Positions 33,400 through 44,900 of a stretch of 64,000 bases of DNA are shown one piece after another. How positions within the stretch are numbered: the stretch's first letter is position 1; each line of letters begins with the position of its first letter. The DNA comes from Poronia punctata (lineage: Eukaryota > Ascomycota > Sordariomycetes > Xylariales > Xylariaceae). The position numbers and the translations under genes were made by a program. The stretch lies in NCBI GenBank assembly GCA_022579005.1, contig MU401535.1, positions 93,789-157,788 on the forward strand. Reading direction: 5' to 3'. Below the pieces are notes generated by a model, which worked only from the letters and a program-made list of their open reading frames with translations, had not been told where the DNA came from and did not search any database.

Positions 33400-34273
33400 A
33401 TGAACGTCGTTCGTCACGTCGCTACGTCGCCCTGGAAGACTAAGTTGCGGCTCGAAGAAGCCCGTAAGGTTGTGTGTATCGGACGTAATTACGCGTAAGT
33501 ATTATTCTCTACACATAATCTCTACGTTCATCATCAACTGACATTTCCTTTAACAATTTAGCGATCATATTGCCGAGCTTAACAGCGCCCGGCCCAAACA
33601 GCCTTTCTTCTTCCTGAAGCCTCCCAGCTCCATCCTTCGAACGGGTAAGGGCCCAGTTATCCGGCCCAGGGGCGTCGATCTGCACTATGAGATTGAACTT
33701 GCCTTGATCATGGGCAAGCGAGTCAAGAATCTCGATGTGGAAGATGAAGCCGGCGCCTTGGATGCAATTCATAGTAAGAGCTCCGTATTTATCCGCCTGA
33801 GGCCATCAAAGATAAAATGGCCGCTCACATTCTTCAAACAAACAGGTTACGCGCTAGCAATTGATATGACGGCCAGAAATGTTCAGGGGGAGGCTAAGAA
33901 GAAGGGTCTGCCCTGGTCTATCGCCAAAGGCTTCGATACCTTTTTACCCATGAGCAACTTCATCAGCAAATCTGTCATTCCTGACCCGCACAACATAGAA
34001 CTGTATCTGACTGTCAACAACGAAGTCAGGCAGAGTGACTCGACCAATCTCTTCCTCTTCCGCATTCCCCGCCTATTGGGCACCATTTCTCAGATTATGA
34101 CGTTGAACAGGGGTGATATCGTCCTCACCGGAACTCCCAAGGGTGTTGGACCTGTTGTGCCCGGCGACGTGATGCGCGGCGGCATCAGGGTCAACGGCAA
34201 GGAGATTCAGCAATCCAAGATCAAGTTTGCCGTAAAAGAGTCCACGGGCCCTTACGCATATGCTGAGACATAA
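33400..34273 (+). CDS. Fumarylacetoacetate-hydrolase-family protein (FAHD1-like acylpyruvase / oxaloacetate decarboxylase)
   Basis: Exons 33400-33494, 33562-33773 and 33846-34273 (introns 67 and 72 bp) give 244 residues, close to the length of human FAHD1. The FAH fold begins VVCIGRNYADHIAEL (24-38). The metal ligands are E75 and E77 (HYEIEL) and D109 (LAIDMTARN), formed by the exon 2-3 junction. KKKGLPW and LTGTPKGVGPV are FAHD1 signatures. Known members cleave acylpyruvates and decarboxylate oxaloacetate, often in mitochondria. The N-terminus here (MNVVRHVATSPWKTKLRL) is basic and could act as a weak targeting sequence. The gene ends 272 bp from the convergent chitinase gene. It is not beside homogentisate-pathway genes, which fits FAHD1 better than tyrosine-catabolic FAH. 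Confidence 0.93.
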
Positions 34274-34545
34274 GGACGGTATATTCCCATGATAGTACCA
34301 TTTGCGATGATGTGCTTCTCATTCCATGTGTATATACCCATGTTCTTGGTCCGCATTTTTTTTACCTTTAATACACACCCAGGGAGTGTTACTTTTGGCG
34401 TGCGGCGGTTTCCCCAGCACCTGCTACGCAATATTTCCGTACATGAAGTTATCCTACAAACAATCTAACTATTACTCCAAAGTAACCGAAACCCGAGTAT
34501 TTGTACCGCTCGAACCCCAGGACTAACCTCGCCTCTCCACGATTT

Positions 34546-36152
34546 TCATTCCCAAGGCATTCCAAACCGGATATTGGCATACTGACTTGTGGGATAGTGC
34601 AAGTTGTTAGGCGTCCCATCAAGCCAGTCAAGCGTGCGGGACATCATTTTGACCAGGCTTCCCTGGCCGCCACGGTCACCGCTAACCTCCCAGAAGAAAG
34701 CGCCACCGAGCCGTTTGTCCCTGACATAACGAGCCTTGAACGCCGTGCTCTCGAGATTATCGTACGACACCAGTTGCCGGGCCGACCGATCGTAACTATA
34801 CGCCGCCTTGGCTACGTGATCGAACTCTTCTCGGGCGCCACTCATGGGCAAATTCTTATAATACCATTGGGATCCCGTGGTCGTGTAGTTCTGCCCCAAA
34901 CCCGATGTTCCGTTGAAGGATCGTCCGTAGAGCGGCAGGCCGATGACCATCTTATGTGGATTGATCCCCTGCGACTCGTAGTACTGCACCGCGTCGTCCG
35001 TGTTGAAGGGCGTGGCTGCCATGTTGCCTTTATTCGGGAATACATTGGCTTGGTGTCCGGTGCGGGGGTTCCAGCTTCCGGAATAATCATACGACATGAG
35101 ATGCCTTGAGGAAAGAAAGTTTGTTAGTGACGGTAAATAACTAAAACAAACCATTCAATCAGGCCCGAAAGAGAAATGCTTGCTTACCAGATATCCACAT
35201 ATCGATCCATCTGCTGCAAATCCACGAATTTCCAATTCGCCCGAGTAGCAGGACTCGCGACAGTGACTAAAAACCGGTAGGGCACACGATGTTGCCAGGA
35301 ATACCGGTCGAAAGCCTCGCGACACGCAGCGAGCAACTTGACGAGATTATCCCTCTCTACCTCGTTGGTCGGATACTCCCAGTCGATATCCACTCCATCA
35401 AACCCCCAATCCGTCACGAGCTCGACGGCGGACCGGGCAAACGTCTGTCGTTGTGCGTCGGTAGACGTGGCGTTTGCGAACTTGGGCGAGTACGCTCCGC
35501 CACCGACGGAGAGAAGAACTTTGAGGTTGCGGTTGTACTTTTTGTGCACGTATAACTGCTTCACGGCCCCGTAGGCATTGAGCCCCCGCTGGTCATTATC
35601 ATCAAGGTCTGGATACTTCTTGTGCAGATCGGCGGTTGGGTCGGCGGATAGGACGGTGCCGTTTGGTGCAATGTCTGCAAAGGCGTATAGCACGTGGCTT
35701 ATGTCGTCTACCGGTAGTTTCTGAGGCGCGTATTGCGCTTGAGCAACGCTCCTGGATAGGGGGTCAGTCTTCTACCTAAGTTTTTTAGAGGCATGGGAAC
35801 GGACGGACCAGCTCGTAAAGTATACTGAATTTTTGTAACCCCTGAAAGGACCCGGAGGCGATGAAGGCGGGAGGATGCTTGTTGACGTTGGTAACACGGT
35901 AGTGCTGCTGCTGCTGCTGCTGCTGCTGCTACTACTACTGTTCACCCAGCTAGTAGGGACAGTAGTGGTGAAGCTCGTTGACGTTATATTTGTGCCAACT
36001 TCTGACGACGTTTGGGTCGTCGGCGCGACGCACGTGTCGCCCTCACGAACAGAGGCATATACTGTTGTAGGCACATATACCGTCGTAAGTTGGCTTGCGG
36101 AGACGATACCTAGCAGGAAAGAACTACACCAAGCGTATTTTATTCTACCCAT
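34546..36152 (-). CDS. Secreted GH18 chitinase with N-terminal Ser/Thr-rich stalk
   Basis: Exons 36152-35809, 35751-35188 and 35104-34546 join to 488 residues. A signal peptide (about residues 1-20, SSFLLGIVSAS) is followed by a Ser/Thr-rich stalk (22-100) with a run of about twelve serines. The GH18 domain starts at FRGYKNSVYFTSW (103-115). The SxGG motif is SVGGG (196-200) and the catalytic DxxDxDxE motif is D233-G-V-D236-I-D238-W-E240 with the proton donor E240 intact. HLMSYDYSGSW forms the sixth strand and GGAFFWEVSGD the eighth. It should be an active endo-acting chitinase for cell-wall remodelling, nutrition or antagonism. No carbohydrate-binding module or GPI signal is seen. The stalk precedes rather than follows the catalytic domain. 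It converges on the FAHD1-like gene. Confidence 0.94.
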
Positions 36153-36982
36153 CTTTTCATCTGAGGGAATGTTTTGCGACTATGGTATCGATACAGCAAT
36201 ACATAGGGTGTCCGACCCTCTTTATTATCGACCATTGTCCTTCCTAGCCCAACATGTGAGAGAGGGAAAAGGCTACATACAATACATACTACCTCGCGTC
36301 CATAAAACTTACCAACCGAACGGCTATCTCAAAACCAGCCGTCTCTCGTTCATGCATCGAGCTTTTTACCCGCATGGTAACTATATCTCCTACAAACATT
36401 GTCTAGGTAGGTAGTGGTAGAGTAGAGTAATGGGAAGCGGGTAATGCATGATCTAAATAACCCGTGCCGGTAAAACGGCAGAGCTGAGTGGATACAACGG
36501 GGAAGGCGGCACTTGGGAACTTTCTCCAAAATTCAACGTGTAGAAGTCGGCTTGTGGAATCATTTCAGCCTGGGAGAAAAACGATAGAAGAAGCCGCTCT
36601 GTGGTAGGCTGTAAGGTAACGTCGCGTAGTGGCGGTTGGAGTAGGCAAGGTACCTAGCTTCTTACCCTCCCCTTCCCCCCCTTGTTCTGGACTTGACTTA
36701 CTTACATTATTCCTGGGATTGTCGGTATTGATGCTCTCAGACGCGGACAAGCTAATCTGATATGTTACTTCGACGTGACAGGAAAAGGATATACTGACTA
36801 CGACGAAAGTCAAAAGTTAGAAAGGAGATAAATCTATTCATATGTCCTACCTAGGTACTCTTATTCCTGCACTTTCCCAGCTAGAATGAAAATGTCCGTC
36901 TCACAAGTTCCACTGCCCCTTAGGTACACGCAGTAATTTATCAAAAAGGCCCTCGACTATCGTCGCCTCTAATCCAGCCCCT
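36153..36982. other. Intergenic / chitinase promoter region
   Basis: About 0.83 kb between the chitinase start and the HD-domain gene stop, both on the minus strand. The 82-codon minus frame at 36565-36813 has no recognisable content. Confidence 0.55.
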
Positions 36983-37949
36983 TTAAATCGGAAGCGCAGA
37001 AATAAGATCAAACGCCCTATTCCCTTGAGAAGAGTAATTCTTGACATAGTTGTCGCCCCACGGCTGCATAAAGGTATCTTGAACATACTAAACGTCAGAG
37101 ACCAAAAAAATACGCGTGCGAGCGATGATAAAAAGAAGAAGAAAAAGAAGAAAAGAAAACTCACCATATGTCGTCTCGGGCTTACTCTCACAAAGCCAAA
37201 CAAAAGTCTCATTAACCGTCTCCCTAAACCGCGTTTTCGGAAACGCCCTCAGCACAGCATCATATTCCTCCTCCGTAACACCTGCCGACGCGCCGCGGAA
37301 ATCCATCTGTATCCCCTCCCCTGTGACGAGGACGGTATCCTGTTTATAGCGGAAGATGCTTTCTTGCGTATGTAGAGCGATGGAATCCCAGACGAGTTGG
37401 ATACGATGATCATCCCATTTCGTATGTGTGGCGAGGAATCGACCAGCTGCGACTGCGCCGTCGACTTCGAAACGGCGATCTGGGCTGATGACGGATGAGT
37501 TGGCCGTCTGGTCCCAGCCTAGATCGTGCAGGATTGCTGCGATGGCGTGGGTTTCGGGGTCGACGGTTGACTGGAGGGTTGCGTTGTGTGAGATTATGAG
37601 GGTCCCGTAGACTGTTGTAGATTTCAGTTTCTTGTTTTTCTTTCTTGTTATATATATGGTATAGTAAGGGAGAAGGGAGGAAGTGGGCGATTGGGCTGTA
37701 GGTTAGGATCAACTCACGCCATCCTCTCATAACATGGTTCCAGATAGCGTCGCTACTAGTGTGACCTTTCGCAAAATCTAGAGCTTCGCGTACGAGTTTT
37801 GTATCGGCGACTGATACGTTTCCGAGAGTTCGAGTCGGATGAGAAGGATATTTCCCGTGTGTAGTGGTAGTCGGAATAGTCAGCTGTGATGAGAGCGATG
37901 TCTGGAGACATAGCAAGAGTGCGGTTTGACTGAGAGAAGTGGCCCTCAT
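36983..37949 (-). CDS. HD-domain hydrolase, cyanamide-hydratase-like, with signal peptide
   Basis: Exons 37949-37718, 37611-37165 and 37077-36983 give 257 residues. The protein fits the fungal HD-superfamily group that includes cyanamide hydratase: WNHVMRGW with H72, then H99, then the namesake H106-D107 in AAILHDLGWD, followed by RRFEVDGAVAAG and QLVWDSIALHT. These residues normally hold a divalent metal. The intron 1 splice completes the GW-LYGTLI junction. Residues 1-22 (MRATSLSQTALLLCLQTSLSSQ) form a clear hydrophobic leader, so it is likely exported or enters the secretory pathway, unlike typical cytosolic family members. The exon 3 acceptor (TTCAAG at 37078) was chosen because it restores TTYDTFMQPWG; the TAG a few bases upstream would break frame. 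The substrate is unknown. Confidence 0.85.
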
Positions 37950-39318
37950 TTTTGAATTCGGATTGAAGCTATCTTATTAATACCCTTGAATCTCGCTTCG
38001 ATGATATGAAAGGAATGCTGCTGTGCCTAGTGACCAAAGAGCTGTGTTGGATCATTCGTCGTATTTATACCTACATCTCGACTGGTCAGATTCCAAGGAC
38101 GGTGAGAGTGAGGTATGAGTCGATTGATTATCAATCCGTGTCGATTAATCTCCTGTTACACTCGGTGGAATTGAATTATGAATTGCGCAAGTTTTCCCAT
38201 CTTGTTGGCCGTGAAAATTTGTCATCTTGATGTTGCTACCACAATAACTCCGGTTACATCTCGGAGTTTGGGCTGACAAACATGATAATCGTAGTCTTTC
38301 TCCTCCCAGCATATTGCCGTCGAAAAAGCATGTCATTTTGCGGTTGATCAGCTATCTGTGGTAAGCGAACCACTCTTACCAACATGACGTTCAGAGTGTC
38401 TTATACCCATCATCATGATTCCGCCCAGTTCAAGGTTAAGGTGAGGTGGGAAAGCGAATACGTCCTGTCTACGTACGAGTAGGCCAGTTAATAGCTGGAT
38501 TTATATTCAATATACCAGCTCCGGATCTATCCGTGTAGATTTTACTCCCCTTTCGCTTTTGTTTGCGACTCCTCTTTACACATATCCTAAAAGGGTGTTG
38601 TAAGTTAAGATATTGCTGATGAAGTTCGAGGATTAGATAATCGACCGACTCTCCGAGTAAGCTCCGCTGATCGGCATTTGATATCTTGCTCCGCTGCGCG
38701 CCGGACTATACTTATAAAAGTCATACCCATGTGTCAAAAGTTCATATTCCGGGCCATATCTTTCCCATGCCTTGTGCGTGAAAGGGAACACACCGGATAG
38801 AACCCGAGGAAATAACTCGCGACGATGGTTATTGGTTGCGAGGACAGATGACTCAGCAATTACCCCCCAAACGCGAAATGGTTACCTAAGAAGCTAAACT
38901 TCATAGTTTGGCTAATCTATCAATCATTTCACTAATAAGAGAATAGGTACCTGATTATTTGTACGATAATTTACGTATAGAGCGTTTGATAGACCCGGGG
39001 AGGGCACGGGCGCCCGGTTAACGGCGCTCTACCTAGCTCGGCTTAGGTTAGTCTAATTATAGTTATACAAGCAGGGAGAAGACGTAAGATGACCCAAAGT
39101 TCAAACCATGCCTTTCGGTCAACTTAAAATTATCAGTGCTACGCGTAAAGACGCGATCTAAAAATTATATCCCCTTTACTCTGTAGTTTATCAGACCTTA
39201 AGCATTGGTCAATTGATTCGGACCGCCTTCCTTACTTGTAGCCAAGTTCGAACAAAAGGCTGGACTAGGCGCCATCGTTATCCCAGTTACCTACCTACGT
39301 TACCATACGCCAGCGGCC
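37950..39318. other. Intergenic, no gene seen
   Basis: 1.37 kb between the divergent HD-domain and acetyltransferase genes. Short frames (38006-38230, 38145-38336, 39213-39410) have no recognisable content apart from the exon start inside the last one. Confidence 0.55.
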
Positions 39319-40937
39319 ATGTCGAAGAAAACCAAGTCGAAACATGGCACGGCGCCTGTGATACGAAAGTGTGGAATCAAGTAAGTGCCCACTCTCACTC
39401 TCCCGCATGATATATGAGGGCATCCAACTCAAACTGCTATTTGTCTAGTGAGACCTTTCAGCTGGCCATGTTCCTCCTGGACCAGTACCGTGGTACTAAC
39501 CTGTCTTGTCGCTATGTAATTCCGCCGCATCTTACATCTATGGATGCGCGGACCCAACTGGAACAGACAGTCAAGGTCGCTGTCGTGGACACTATATTGA
39601 GACATCCGATGCTGCAAGTCGGCATGATCGATGCTGCTACAAAAACGCCCTCGTGGATACAGCTGCAGAGTCTCGACCTCACCCGGCATATAAAATGGCT
39701 TTATATCGGACCACCGTATGACTTTGAGCAGTCGGTTCAGGAAACCTTTCGACTCCAACTCGATGATCGTTTCGAAGATCTTCCTCTTGAACAGCCGAGC
39801 TGGAAGATTACCGTCTTGCGGAAGGGGGATGCTCCTATTATGGAGGTCATACTGAGTTGGAATCATCCCCAGTTCGACGGTATGGCGGCCAAGGTGTTCC
39901 ACGAAGACTTTCTGGAGATGCTCAACAACGCAGAGAATGGGGCATATGAGCGCACCGGCCTGGATGGTGACATCCTGACTCTACCTCAGGAGCCGCCCCT
40001 ACTGCCAACTCCCATTGAGAGCTTAGTGAGACTTCCGGTAGATCTCAAACAACTCCTCAAGGCATTCAGGGACGACGTTCGGCCAGACTTTCTTAATCGG
40101 GACGTAACCTATGCGTCTTGGTGTCCAATTCGGGGTTTTCCGTATAAAACCCAGTACCGGACCTTTGACATGGATAACAAATCCCTGGTTGCTCTCCTTT
40201 CCCTCTGTCGACAGAACAAGACAACCATCACCGGTTTGATAAACGCGTTGTTGCTCGTTTCCTACTCGTCCCATCTCGACGGCAAGGCTGCCCCAGCCTT
40301 TCAAAGTTCTACCGTCATTGACCACCGTCCGAACCTGCCTCCGGCCCCGCCAGACGCTCCCTGGGTCAGGTCGGATAGAGCAATGGCCAATTACGTAACT
40401 CAACTACCCCATATTTACGGCAAGTCGCTAGTAGCTAGAATTCGTTCCAAGCTGCCGACCAAGGGTGGAGAGCTTTCCGACGATCTGGTACACGAGGTCT
40501 GGGTCGTATCAGCGCAGAATCGGCAACAGATTGTGGACAAGCTCAAAGTCCCGTTGCGGAATGACATTGTCGGGATTTTTAAATACGTCACGGATTGGCA
40601 GAAGACAATGAAGGACATGGCAAATAAGAAGCGTCAATTCTCGTGGCTGGTGACCAACATCGGCGTCCTCAATGGCGAGACATCAACAAAGCCGCATATC
40701 GCTGCTGCACCGCCACCGATTGGTGGTCGTGGCCAGAGATGGTCGATAGAACGAGCGCAGTTTGGCCTCAGCGCCGAGGTCTTCTCGGGCGCCATCGAGT
40801 TTTCCCCAGTCAGCGTCACTGGCGGGGGATTTTGTGTCAGTGCTAATTGGTCAGATAGTGCTGTCGACGAGAAGTTTGGGGACAGTATCGTGCATGACCT
40901 GAGAAGGTGGTTGACGCAACTTGCTAACCAGCCATGA
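39319..40937 (+). CDS. Alcohol acetyltransferase-family protein (AATase, BAHD-like fold)
   Basis: Exon 1 39319-39380, intron 39381-39448 (GTAAGT...TCTAG), exon 2 39449-40937, 516 residues in total. Splicing yields RKCGINETFQLAMFLLDQYRG, the typical N-terminal entry of fungal alcohol-acetyltransferase-like proteins; the long frame alone (from 39414) would lack this. The CoA-dependent acyltransferase motif HxxxDG is HPQFDG at 160-165. Members transfer acetyl from acetyl-CoA to alcohols, giving volatile or detoxified esters. The nature of the acceptor cannot be read from sequence. No membrane span or signal peptide is evident. It borders the gene-poor half of the window, and no other metabolic gene adjoins it downstream. 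The start codon could lie further upstream in another small exon. Confidence 0.85.
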
Positions 40938-41831
40938 TTTTCCTGCTATAAATTAGCGCTTGTAATTATATCATGTATATCATGTACTGGGATGCCAGTG
41001 GCTGATTGTAATCACGTAGAGAACATAGTCAAAGCCCGGTTATTAATAATTATTAATAAGATATTTTAGACCATGTTCCTTCCAGCCTTGCTGAAAGAAG
41101 GCAATACTTTTCTTCCAGAGCGAACTGGCCACGGAGGACGGCACATGGAGGCGCTTGTCCAAGTTCCGTTCCGAGGGTTTGGCCCCTCGAGTGCTCTCGT
41201 TCGAGCTGGAGGAAGGTCGGCACACATACAACGTCGGTCTATGTCATTAGGTAGTCGATGTGGTTGTGTCTGCATGCTCGTCCTCGAAGATGTATTCGCC
41301 ACGGGACTATGCCCAAGATGAATCAGGTCGGCTAAGGTAACTCTTGCTGGGTAGGAGTAGCCATAACAGCTAGACTGATATAATAGGTAACGCCCGTCTC
41401 CTTGCTTTATCTCTACCTGGTAACCTACATATGTTTACCGAGACCCAGCTACTTAATACCTACCCCTACCTACCTCCTTATCGAAAGGTGGCCACTTTCT
41501 TCGTGCCTACTCTGCGTAGCTAGATCTGAGAAGAGGGAGCGACAGTGACCGTCACTCAACCAAGCTCCTTCCTTCGAACCTCGCTGCCGCCTGGTCGTAA
41601 CTTCATGTATTTTATATGTAGTAGCATCATGGTTGGCAAGTACCGCAAGATCTACATTAAACAAATCAGGAAGTAGCAGCGGGATTTGAAAGCGCTCGAC
41701 AACAAAGACTGGCAGAGTTGTAACGACAAGGTAATCATGATGCTTATATCAACGTTTCCTGTTCATTTTAAGGAATGATGGAATACTGGAAAGTGGTGTA
41801 TATAAAGCGCATACTTGCAATTATTCAATAA
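40938..41831. other. Intergenic, no gene seen
   Basis: About 0.9 kb after the acetyltransferase gene. Mirrored frames at 41043-41321 lack any motif. The stretch is rich in TACCTA/TAGGTA words, as are many intergenic parts of this window. Confidence 0.55.
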
Positions 41832-41920
41832 CTCCTGATAGCTCAGTTGGTAGAGCGATGGACTGTAATTGAAATTCCTTGGAGATCCACAGGTCGCGTG
41901 TTCGACTCACGCTCGGGAGA
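41832..41920 (+). tRNA. tRNA-Tyr (GTA) with a 16-nt intron
   Basis: Folds as a complete cloverleaf: acceptor CTCCTGA/TCGGGAG with discriminator A41920; D arm GCTC-AGTTGGTA-GAGC; anticodon loop CTGTAA plus A41885 with anticodon GTA at 41865-41867; variable loop AGGTC; T arm GCGTG-TTCGACT-CACGC. The intron 41869-41884 sits one base 3' of the anticodon, the standard place; nuclear tRNA-Tyr genes normally have one. The anticodon stem ATGGA/TCCAC has one A:C mismatch at its outer pair (41858:41890). A six-T pol III terminator follows seven bases later. It is probably functional. Confidence 0.93.
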
Positions 41921-41926
41921 TATCTC

Positions 41927-41932
41927 TTTTTT
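41927..41932 (+). terminator. RNA polymerase III terminator of the tRNA-Tyr gene
   Basis: Run of six T residues beginning seven bases after the mature tRNA 3' end. Confidence 0.85.
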
Positions 41933-44900
41933 GGCATTCCCTCCCATCCGACTCTTCTTACATCTTACACGTACTAGTTATGCCATATATGCCATGTTTT
42001 TGCAGCTCAAGAATATCTAGTTTCGTCGTTCTTTTTTCGCCCCGGCTAATTCGTCATCCTCTCCCTACATGTACGTAATTATTGTACACGTACACTTATT
42101 CGGCATTGGCTTCCAGCTTTTCAGTAGGTATATCGCCCAGGGATCGGCGCAGGGCACCTAAACCTAACAAAGCCAAGCGAGCGAGCGTTGAGAAACCTTG
42201 TTCCCAACCCCCACAAATTACACAATGCATTTCTCGCATAGCTACATCGGGTTCAGGGACTTTTGCAGTAGATATCCTTACTTGGCAAAGGATGCGAAGG
42301 GGGAACAAGATTCGTTCTTTCGGTTTGTAAGTTTATCTAAGCCTACCTACTTGGCGCCTTTCCAACTGTGAACCTAGCAGCAAACACTATGCATTAGCGT
42401 CGCATTGACGCCTTGGAGGTTTTTTACCCCCTTCAAGATACTGCCAAGAATAGAGAATACGTCGAGATGCTGCTTGGCGACGAAAAATATTTTCCCTGTG
42501 GCGTTCATACAGAATTGATAGAGTCCGCAAATGGGGCCAGCCTTCTCGTCGTGCGTGTGACGAAGTAATGATAAATAGGTACGTGTAATCGTTACTGAGA
42601 AAACCGCAAAGCAGCCCTTTCCAGATCGTGCTACCCGGTAGTTCAGTTCCTACGCCAAGTCATTTGTTCAGCGTCGAAAGCCGGCATTGGAATAGGCCCG
42701 CCGGCGTCGTTCTTGGGTAAGATAGACGAGGCCGAGGCACCGTCTCTCCATCTGCACTCACTTAGACTAAACCCCATCGGATGTTGATACGTAAAATGTA
42801 GATTCCCAGCCCCGACCACGTGGGGGAAGTCCACTCATCTCATGGTCGGGATGAGACGGGGTAAATTTAGTGTCCACCAGAAGAGAGGGCGTGATGTACC
42901 TTGCGCATTCTTATCTATTCTAATTATACAATATCTAGATGGACGAGTGTGATATGGGTCGGGAGATGTCTGTTAGGGTCCCTGACTCCCAGTGCCAGGG
43001 CGAGTCAATGTGTGGATGCGATCTTGATTATAGGGCTGACTGGTTGGGAGCGATATACTAACCTTAAAACCTAGTCCTAGACGGCATTATCGGCCATAGC
43101 CTTCCGGGAAAACAGCGTCCGCTAATTTGAATGCAGTAAGTATTTGTCAACTTGCCGGGTGTAGTTTGCCTTATAGCCGGGCCGAACTGTACTTTACGGC
43201 GATATTGGACCGGAATAGCCGCTGTTCGCCATGTTCCGGGACTTTGCTGCCCCTCCCCCCCCAAAGTAGATGGGTAGTCTTTTCTTCTGTGGCATGGCTC
43301 TTAGGTTAGCTCGCATTTCGACTAATGGCGCCTTATCCGAAGACTGGCTTAGCTTGATCCATCGCGCCAACCCTGGCGTCTAAGTGACAGGTGTGAGCTT
43401 CGCCATGGCTGCAATTTCCCAATACTCGTAATCGACGGGACAAAGGGCTAGAGCAATCAACAACCTTCGTTGATTTTTTGGAGTAGCGGAGCAATCACGG
43501 ATAACCATAGATGCGCAATTACAACGCCATGCCGATGACTCTTAATCAGGTTTATAGTAGGCAGGCCAAATCTAAAGGCTGAGGGAGCAGCCGTTTTCCG
43601 ATCAGCTGGTACCTGCATTAGATGCTGCTATGATGCAAAGAGTCCATCATAGGGAGAGATGATGGAAAGATTGCCTGTGTGAGATGTTAAAAGGCTGCAG
43701 AAAGGTGTGTCCTGGGAGACATCGTTAGGTTACCTACAGTAGTCATTCCCACACAGGTTTAGCAGTAGATGCATGGTATTTTATGGATGACGGACCAAGA
43801 GAGACTTACCTACTAGGTAGTTTAAAGTTATGAATAAGCCTCTGACTAAGATTTTAGACTACACATGTGAATGAAACCTATGTAGGTTAGTAGTTGAAGT
43901 CGGACAATTGACATGCCGTTGGTTCTGTCTCCACTTGATCAAGGCTTATAAGCACTCTTTTTGATCCTGCCCCCCTCCCTCGTGGCAGTGATCGGATCGT
44001 GTTGAAAGGATACGTATCTATTACCTTCTATCGCACCCGGATGAGTTTGAAATGACAGAAGTTCCCTGCTGCGCCATGTGGGATGGCAAGTCTGAGAAGT
44101 ATGCCTTCACGGGAGTTTTTGGGGCCACTTGACTACCCACACAACCTTGAATTCAGCGGCCAGGATGAATGCCTAGTAGCGGACTGTTGTATGTAGTAGG
44201 CTATTAGGTAGTGGGCCTGGGTAGCGATGTAGAGAAGGGCGCAGAAATGGACGTGCAGAATAGACGATGGGGAGTTGCATATGCGGGGCGATTGGTTTCC
44301 TCTTCCCATGTACTGGAATTGACAGGTCGAAACAATACAAAACATTCCAAGGATGCCTCGGAGGGTTGGTCGCTGACAAGAAGTTCAAAAGCCTTCTTTT
44401 GCTTCTTGATCCCCATGTCATTGACACCGGGATATAGCCATGATGCTGTGGTCCATATCTTACGCGAGGCAGGATTGTATCTCTTAGTTGTAGTGTATTT
44501 ACAGATGTACGATTATAGCAGCATGAATTCTTCTGTCATGATCATGCAGGCAGCCGAACACTGAAATAGCTCCAAAGCTGTAAATTCATGTACGAGTAGG
44601 TGCGGGGGAGCACCTGTAAGTCTCCGACAAACAGCGGAAGCAAAGACGAAGCGGAAATTTTCCGTCACAGGGGATTACTGAATAAAGACGTTTTTACCAG
44701 CTTTATTTCGTCTATGGGACCTTTTATGCACGCGAGATCGTTCTATTCAGTATTTGGAAAGATTCTAGTCCACCCAACAGATAACAATACAAACATATAA
44801 ATATCACCCGCCGCCACAGGTTAACTAATCTAGGAGCTCTTCCTTTATCATGAAGCTATTTAGGAAGGGCCGAGATGAAGAACATTAAAAAGATAAGCAT

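Noticed and set aside
33704..34273. Continuous plus-strand frame through the second FAHD1 intron
   Set aside because: Reads through a 72-bp intron; splicing GTAAGA...CAG restores the family sequence IHSYALAIDMTARN.
39414..40937. Acetyltransferase start at 39414
   Set aside because: That ATG lies inside the intron; exon 1 at 39319-39380 joins at 39449 to give the family's RKCGINETFQLAM entry.
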